Part shown: positions 1 to 7,000 of the stretch, in pieces
Layout: each line of letters starts with the position of its first letter
How positions within the stretch are numbered: the first letter of the stretch is position 1
Source of the DNA: a bacterium
GTDB lineage: Bacteria; Planctomycetota; J058; JAJDCP01
NCBI GenBank assembly: GCA_030428695.1
Contig: JAUIEM010000336.1
Span: 1-11,238, forward strand
Direction: 5' to 3'
DNA length: 11,238 nt
Translations under genes and position numbers: made by a program
The notes under the pieces: model-generated
The model's database searches: none
Told to the model about the DNA's origin: nothing
The model's input: the letters and a program-made list of their open reading frames with translations, nothing else

Positions 1-60
1 GCCCGCCGCGCCGGCTCCTGCCCCGGCAGCTGCGCCCGCCGCGCCGGCTCCTGCCCCGGC
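1..60 (-). repeat. 33-base tandem repeat encoding an Ala/Gly 11-mer
   Basis: A 27-base stretch at 1-27 is repeated exactly at 34-60, giving a 33-base (11-codon) period. On the minus strand the unit reads AGAGAGAAGAA. Less exact Ala/Gly codons continue to about base 132. The array is open at the left edge, so the copy number is unknown. Confidence 0.85.
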
Positions 61-891
61 TGCGGCTCCAGCCGCTCCGGCGCCCGCTCCAGCGGCTCCG
101 GCAGCGCCCGCGCCGGCGGCAGCGCCCGCGGCGCCCTCCTTGTCCTTCTTGTCCTTGGCCTCGGCGTCGTCGTCCTTGTCCTTCTTCTTTTTCTTCTTCT
201 TCTTCTTCTTCTTCTTCTTGTCGTCGTCGTCGTCGTCCTTCTTCGTCTTGGGCGTCGGGTGCGCGAGGATACCGACGGCGTAGCCCATGCCGGGCGACCC
301 GGCGGGCACCATCACCATCTCGCCCTCTTCGTCCGTGACCTCGTGGATGTAGACCTGGCCCTGGCCCTGGCCGATCACGACGATCTTCTCGGTCTGGATC
401 CAGTCCGGGGCGACGAGGAAGTCGGGGACCTGCGCGCGGGTGTCGTGGACGTAGAACACCTTGCACTTGTTGTCGACCTGGAAGGAGAAGGCCTGGTGGC
501 TGTGGATCGACAGTTGGAAGTAGCCGGCGCGCTTCATGAACGGCTTCGGCATCAGGCCGAAGGTCCACTTGTCGTCGTGCCACACCTTCGCGCCGGGACG
601 CAGCGCCCGGAACGTGATGTTCGTCGGCATGATCCCGGTGACCTTGACCTTCTGCTTCTTCTTGCCGACGCTGTTGATCGGCCCGCCCGCCGCGGCCGCC
701 GCCGCTCCGGCCGCGCCGTCGCCGTCTCCGAGGAGCGCATCGATCAGGCCGCCGACAGCACCTTCGGCCCCGTCTCCACCGCTCTTCTTCTTGTCGCCAT
801 CTCCACCGCCGCCGAACAGCCCGGCGATCGCATCGACGACCTTTTCGGTGGTTTCCTTGGCTTCATTCCCGCCCGCAGCTTTGTCAGCCAT
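1..891 (-). CDS. Low-complexity Lys/Asp-rich protein with a central compact domain; partial, C-terminus beyond left edge
   Basis: The frame is open from the ATG at 891 to base 1, so 297 residues are visible and the stop lies outside the window. The start is backed by GAGGAG eight bases upstream. Residues 1-75 are Gly/Ala-rich with short helical stretches (AIAGLFGGGG, GLIDALLGDG). Residues about 76-210 look folded and mostly beta, with aromatic and hydrophobic alternation (KVKVTGIMPTNITFRAL, GYFQLSIHSHQAFSFQV, KCKVFYVHD, KIVVIGQGQGQVYIHEV). Asp219-224 and Lys225-237 follow, then a mixed Asp/Lys stretch to about 252, then an Ala/Gly tail. There is no signal peptide or membrane segment. I do not recognise the family. 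The neighbouring giant gene lies 115 bases upstream on the same strand, so a shared role is possible but is inference. The charged block and Ala/Gly tail suggest a flexible or surface-binding C-terminus. The reading frame is secure; the function is unknown. Confidence 0.85.
   Translation of the reverse strand, partial: MADKAAGGNEAKETTEKVVDAIAGLFGGGGDGDKKKSGGDGAEGAVGGLIDALLGDGDGAAGAAAAAAGGPINSVGKKKQKVKVTGIMPTNITFRALRPGAKVWHDDKWTFGLMPKPFMKRAGYFQLSIHSHQAFSFQVDNKCKVFYVHDTRAQVPDFLVAPDWIQTEKIVVIGQGQGQVYIHEVTDEEGEMVMVPAGSPGMGYAVGILAHPTPKTKKDDDDDDKKKKKKKKKKKKKDKDDDAEAKDKKDKEGAAGAAAGAGAAGAAGAGAGAAGAAAGAGAGAAGAAAGAGAGAAG
181..237 (-). repeat. Trinucleotide tracts encoding Asp6 then Lys13
   Basis: On the minus strand six GAC codons (237-220) are followed by thirteen Lys codons (219-181), twelve AAG and one AAA. 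Such runs can gain or lose whole codons by slippage without a frame change. The lone AAA at 190-192 interrupts the pure AAG run. Confidence 0.9.
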
Positions 892-893
892 CG

Positions 894-906
894 CGAGGTC
901 TCCTCG
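894..906 (-). promoter_or_regulatory. Small hairpin covering the ribosome binding site of the 1-891 gene
   Basis: On the minus strand CGAGG-AGA-CCTCG forms a perfect 5-bp stem with a 3-base loop. The stem and loop contain the GAGGAG Shine-Dalgarno sequence, which sits 8 bases before the ATG at 891. Seen directly: the inverted repeat and its overlap with the ribosome binding site. Inferred: that it reduces initiation when folded. Confidence 0.4.
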
Positions 907-940
907 AAGTCATGATTCGCGTAAAGGACCGGACCGGACG

Positions 941-976
941 CGCTCCGCGGGCCTGTTCGCACAGACGCGCGGAGCG
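941..976 (-). terminator. Inverted repeat after the giant gene, possible terminator or mRNA-stabilising hairpin
   Basis: CGCTCCGCG at 941-949 pairs perfectly with CGCGGAGCG at 968-976 (9 bp, 18-base loop). It begins about 30 bases after the TAG stop of the giant gene. No T-tract follows on the minus strand, so it is not a standard intrinsic terminator. It could be a processing or stabilising hairpin between the two minus-strand genes. Confidence 0.3.
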
Positions 977-1006
977 GGAGGACGACTCTCGGGTGTCGGG
1001 AGGTCT

Positions 1007-4000
1007 CTAGGCGGGCGCGGCTTCGCGCACCTGCCCGTCGACGATCTCCAGATGCATCAGGGAGTCGTCGCCGTCCTCGGGCGGGGAGAGGGTCGACACG
1101 CGCAGCTCGCCGCGCGTGCCCTTGACCCAGCCGATGACGTGGCGGCCGTTTTCCTTGGCGTCGATGTCGCCGCGGCCGTCGCGTCCCTCGGCGAGGGAGA
1201 GAGCGAGATCGCCTCGCTTGAACTCGGTCGTATACCGGCCGTCGTCGCCGACGAACTCGGTCAGCTCGCTGCCATCGGGCAGGCGTGTCGTCACGCGGCG
1301 CACGCCGCGGCTGTCGGTCTCGCGCACGAAGCCGCTGTTGTCGCGGCGGCGCAGCTCGAAGCGTCGGCGGGTGCCGCTGACCTTCTCGCTGGCGGTCAGC
1401 TCGTTCGGATGCTGGAAGGTCGCCGTGCTCGAGCCGTCCTTGCCCTGGGTGAAGCCGACCTTCTGGACGGAGAGCGCGCGGTCGGGCGCGCTCGGCGCCT
1501 TCTCGTGCTTCTTGCTCAGCTCGAGCTCGACGCTGTAGTTGCCCTCGGGGTCGGCGGTCTCGACCACCTTCGAGCCGTCGGGCAGCGGGGTCGCGGTGCG
1601 CACGGTGCCGTCGGCGAGCTGCTCGAAGGTCGCGCCGGTCTCGCCCTCGACCCTGAGCGTGCGGTTGCCGTCGGCGTCGACCCGCTCTTCGAAGCTGCTG
1701 CCGTCCTCTTCCATGCCCTTGGTGACCATGCTGCCGTCGGCGGCGATCTCGGTCACGTGCTTGCGCTTGCCGGGGCCGTGGATCTCCTGGCGCTTGCTGC
1801 CGTCCTCGAGCAGGCGTTCGAGCACGGTCACGCCGTGGGGCAGCTCGGTCTTCGAGATGATCTCGAGGCTCGGGGCCTCGCTGATCGTGCGCACCTGGCG
1901 CACGCCGTTCGGCCAGAAGGTCTCTTCCTTGCGCGCGGACTTCGCCGAGCGGCTGACCTTGACCCGCTTGCCGTCGGGGTGCACGACCTCGAGGGTGCGC
2001 AGCTGCCCCTTGCCGGTCTCGATGAACAGCCGGCCGTCGGTCTCGGTGACGCGGATCTCCGGCTCCTGGCCGGGCCGCTGCAGCATGCGGATCTGGCGCC
2101 CGTCCGAGGCGGCGATGTCGGTGACCAGCATACCGTTCGGATGCGCGGTCTCGGTGACGACGCTGCCGTCCGGCAGGGTCGTGACCTTGGTCAGCGCGCC
2201 GCGCTCGTTCTCGGCGACGCCTTCGCGCTTGACCTCTTCGGTCTGGCCGCCGTCGGTCGTCGTGATCTCGGTGCCGTTCGGCTCGAAGACGACCAGCTTG
2301 CCGGTGCCGTCGGCCTCGTGGGTCTCGATCGCGCGGGTGCCGTCCGGCTCCTTGAGCTCCGAGGACGAGCTGCCGTCGGGGCGCTCGACCATGCGGGCGG
2401 TGAAGCCGTTGGTCTTGGTGATCTCGGTCGTGTGGGTGCCGTCCGGCGCCCACTGTTCCCAGACCTTCGAGCCGTCCTCGGTGATCGTGGTGCGCTCGAC
2501 GTAGCCCTTGCGCTCCTTGATCGAGACCGCCGCCCGCGCCTGGCCGGTGCCGGCCGGGGAGGCGAGCGGCACCAGCCGCACCAGGGGCTCGCCGACGTGG
2601 CCGGCGAGGACGCCGTCGATCGGCATCCACTCTTCCTGGGCGGGCTTGAGGCCGAACGTGAGCAGCATCGGCTCGGCGGAGGCGGCGCGCGCCTGCAGGG
2701 CCTCGTAGTCGTCGGGATCGACGCCGTTCTGCTTGGCCTCGGCCTCGGCCTTGTCGAGCCTGGTCAGGGCGTTGTTGTAGGTCTTCTGCAGGGCCGGCAG
2801 CTCTTTGCGCAGGACCGCCGCGCGCTCGAAGAACTGCTGGGGATCCTCGCCGCGCTTGAGCAGCTCCTTGCCCTGGATCAGCTGCTGCTTCTCGGCGGTC
2901 TCGACCTTGCGCAGGGCGGCCTCGGCCGTGTCGGCCTCCTTGCGCGCCTCCTGCACCTCCTTCGCGATCCGCGCGTGCTCGCGGGCGACTTCATTGGCGA
3001 GGTCGAGCTCCAGGCTGTAGCTGCCCTCGGGCAGGTTGACGAAGACCGCGTCGCCGGTGTCGTCGAGCTTCCAGGCTTCCTTCCCCCAGGCCAGCTCGGT
3101 CAGTCCACCCTCGAGCAGCTTCGGCTGCAGCGCCTTGCCGTCCTTGTCGAGCAGGCGCACCTGCTTGAACTGGACCGGCTTGCCTTCCTTGACCCACTCG
3201 AGCCGCCCGCCGTAGTGCTGGCGCGGGCGCGGCGCGACGACGTCGGTGTCGGCCTCGCGCTCGTCGCGGAAGGCCTTGTCCTCGTCGACGCTCTCGAGCG
3301 GCGCGGTCCAGTCGTCGGCGTGCGGGCCGTGCTCCCAGGCCGCGCGCGGCATCAGCGCGTAGGTCTCGCGCGGGTCCTTCAGCTTGAGGAACTCGTAGCT
3401 GAAGATGTAGATGTCCGGCGGCAGGTCGCGGAACTCGAGCTCGCCCTTCGGCCCGGTCAGCCAGCGCTGGCCGACGTACTCGAGGTCGGTCGCCTTCGAG
3501 GGGACCTGCCCGGCGGTCAGCCCCGGCGCCTCCTTCGAGCCCGGCAGCAGGCGGAAGGCGTAGCGCTCGATCGGGATGTCGTCGGTGTAGGAGACGACCT
3601 GGGCGCTGGCCTTGAAGTCCGCGCGGCTCGGCGGACCGAAGCGCAGCGGCTGGACCGTGATCTTGCGCCGGCCGTGGGCGCGGAACTTCGGGCCGTGCTT
3701 GTACTGGCGGCGGTCGAACTCGAAGAACAGGACCTTCTCGCCCATCTGCTTCTCGACGAAGCGCAACAGGCCGTCGACCGGCGGCTTCTTCCGATGCCGG
3801 TAGAACCAGGTGCGGGGCGCGGGGGCCTGGCCCTGGTAGAAGAACTCCGAGAGCTCCTGGGCCGACCAGCCGAGGTAGCGCTGGTGGTAGCTTCCGCCCT
3901 TGAGCACCACACACACCTCGTGCGGCTTGAAGGGGGCGAGCACCGAGCTCAGGCGACTGAGCAGGCAGCCGGCGGTGTCCTCGACGTCGGCGAGGGTGTC

Positions 4001-7000
4001 GTACTCGACCAGCACGAAGGTCTTGCGGCCCTCGAGCTCGATCTTGCCCTTGCGCAGCTCGAGCCGCTCTTTACCGTGCAGGTCGTGCAGCGACTGCACC
4101 GAGCAGTGCAGCAGGCCGAGCAGGCCGCGGGCGAGCCGCTGCCAGGGGCCGACCGAGACGGGGACGAGCTGGTACTTGTCGTCGACCAGGCCGTGGAAGG
4201 GCTTGGTCGAGCGGCCGCGGCCCACCTCGTAGGGGTCGCGCGGGGGCTGGCTCGGGTCGCTCTCCTGCAGGCCCGGTGTGGTCGCCGAGTACAGGAACGC
4301 GATGTCGCTGTTGCCGAGGGTCTGGTTCTCGGGCACCCGCTGCAGGTACTTCTCGGCCAGGGCGAAGACCCGGTAGCGCGCTTCCTTCTTCGGGATGCCG
4401 AAGCGCGACATGTCGGTCTCGAAGGGGATGAAGCGCACCTTGCCGCCGTAGTACAGCGGCTTGTCGTCGTTGCCCTTGCGCCGGGTCTGACCGCCGAAGG
4501 CCGACAGCCGGTAGAGCTGGCCGTTGAAGTGCGTCAGCACGTGCAGCCGCCGCCGGCGCCCGAACATCTCGAGAGCGACCGCCCAGCCGCCGAGCTTGCC
4601 GCGGTGCTCGAGGATCGTCTCGTGCCGCGCCGACTCGAACACCTCTTCGAGGTAGGGGGCGAAGCCGAAGCGCTTGCCGAGCAGCAGCTGGACGCGCGAC
4701 ATCTTCGGCCGGCCGGCGACGCGCTGCGGCAGGTCGTCGCCCGGGCCGAGGTAGGGGCTGTACTCCTTCTCCTTGCTGAAGGTGTACGTCAGGAAGTAGT
4801 GCATCAGCGTCAGGTCGGTCAGGCAGGGCGCCTGCATGTCCTTCTGCTGCGGGCCGTGGCGGAAGCGCTGCGGCGGGAAGCTCCAGGAGCCGTCGCGGTG
4901 TTGCGCGTAGCCCGGTCCGTAGTAGATCGTCTGCTCGAGCAGCTTCTCGACCGCCTGGGCCGCGCGCTCGTGGGCGTCGACGACCTTCGGCACCTGAGCG
5001 TCGAAGAGCTCGGGCTGGACCCACTCCTCCTTGACCAGCGGCAGCTTCTGCAGGCGGTCGAGCCGCGCTCGCCACTGGTCGCGGTAGACGTAGGCCGCCG
5101 GCAGCTTGACGAAGCGCTCGCCGAGGTTGTTGCGCAGCAGCGCGCCGGTGTAACCGTCGGCCTGGGCGAGCTGCAGGGCCGAGGCCGCCGCGAGCACCTC
5201 GTCCATCTCGCCGCGCACCAGCTTGACCGGCTTCGCCGCGCCGAGCTGCTCGGGGTCGGGCCAGTGTTCGCCGGTGTCGGTCTGGACGATCGCCACCTCG
5301 AACTCGAGCTCGATGTCCTCGCGCTCGAGCCAGCCGAAGCCGCCGGGGGCGTCCGGGGGCGACTTCTTCGTCTGGGTCGCGAGCGCCTCGGGCGTGCTGA
5401 GCGGCGCGTCGAAGAGCTGGCAGAGGAAGCCGAGGCGCAGGATCTCCGCGCGGGTCAGGCGGCCCTGGAAGGGATCCTCCGGCGCCGGCTTGTCCCAGCT
5501 GCCGAGGCGCTTCGCCCAGCTCCACACCGCCGCCGCGGCGTTGCGCCCGCGGCGCCCGAGCAGGTACTTGCGCTCGAGGTGCAGGTCGGGGGCGAAGGGC
5601 GACGCGTTGAGATAGATCTCGCGCGGCACGGCGGTCTTGCCGTCCGGTCCGAGCACTTCCACCTCGCCCGTCTGGTGGCGCTTCGCCAGCGCCCGCTCGA
5701 GGTTCGCGCCGCCGGCGATCTTCGCGAGCAGCGCGCGGGTCGGCCGCAGGTCGGCGGGCAGCACCTCGCCGGCGGAGCCGAAGGGGGCGAGCAGCGCCGC
5801 GTAGGCGAGCATCGTCCGCCACAGCGGGCCGAGGCGGGCCGGGCGCTCGTCGTCGAGCTCTTTGAGGGCGAGGGTGCTCGCGAGCAGGTCGGCGAGGCCC
5901 TTCCGGCCCATGCCGCAGCCGCACATGCCGGCCCGGAAGCGCGGCGGCGACTCCTTGCCCCGCGGCACGAACACCGGCTGGCCGCAGAACAGGCAGCTGA
6001 CCGGCGGCACCTTCTCGACCGCGCCGCAGAAGCGGCAGACCCGGCCGAACTTCCGCGAGACCGCCTCGGTCTGCGCCTCGAAGCCGGTGTAGCGGTCGTG
6101 GGGTCCCTCGCCGTGGCGGCAGCCCTCGGCGCCGCCTATGTACTCCCGCTTCGGACCGTCGACCCGGGCCTGCAGGCGCTCGCCGATGAAGCGGCTGAAG
6201 TCGGGCAGCTCGCGCCCGAGGCGCCAGGCCGCGACGCTGCCGACCGCGAAACGCGCCCACTCGCTCGCCCGCTCGCGCAGGGCCTCGCCGGCCAGGGCCT
6301 GGGCGTAGGCGTAGGCCTTGGGACCGTCGACCTTCTTCGGCTCGGGCTTCTCGACCTCGAAGGGCACGAAGCCGTCGATCGCCGCCTTGCCCTTCGCGCC
6401 GCCCGCGGGGCCGTCGTCCTTCGCGGCGGGCTGGTCGTCGGCGGCGTCCTGCTCCGGCTCCGGCTCGACGGCGTCGCGGTCTTTCGTCAGCTCGAGGATC
6501 AGCGCGAGCCGGCGCCGGGTGCGGGGGCCGGGCTTGCCGTCGGGCTTGAGGCCGAACAGCTCCTGGAAGCCGGTCACCGCCGCCTCGGTCGCCGAGTCCA
6601 TCGCGCCGGTCGGCCTGCAGCCCTTCTGCAGGATGCCGAGCTCGACCAGGCGGTTCAGCCCCTCCTGCAGCTTCTGCAGCTGGCGCAGGCGGCGGTCTTC
6701 GGTGCGCTCGTGACCCTGCCGCCGCAGCTCGAAACGCGCGATCCCGGGGCGCTCGGCCCGCGGCAGCAGCTCGAGGCGGTCGGCCGGCAGGCCCTTGCGC
6801 ACGAGCAGCGCCTTGAGCTGCTCGGCCGGCTGCTCGGAGTTGACCGGCTTCAGGGTGTAGCGGTAGCCGGGCTCTTCCCCGAGCAGCGCCGCGATCTTCG
6901 CGATCTGCTTCTCGGTGCGCTGGCTCAGGCCGCCGTTGTTCGCGTGCCAGCGGAACTGCAGGTAGGCCGGCGCGCGCACCTCGAGGTCGGCGATCGGCAC

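Noticed and set aside
744..2630. Minus-strand frame of about 628 codons overlapping the 3' end of the giant gene
   Set aside because: Out-of-frame shadow rich in Arg, Ala and Gly. It crosses the true stop of one gene and the start of the next.
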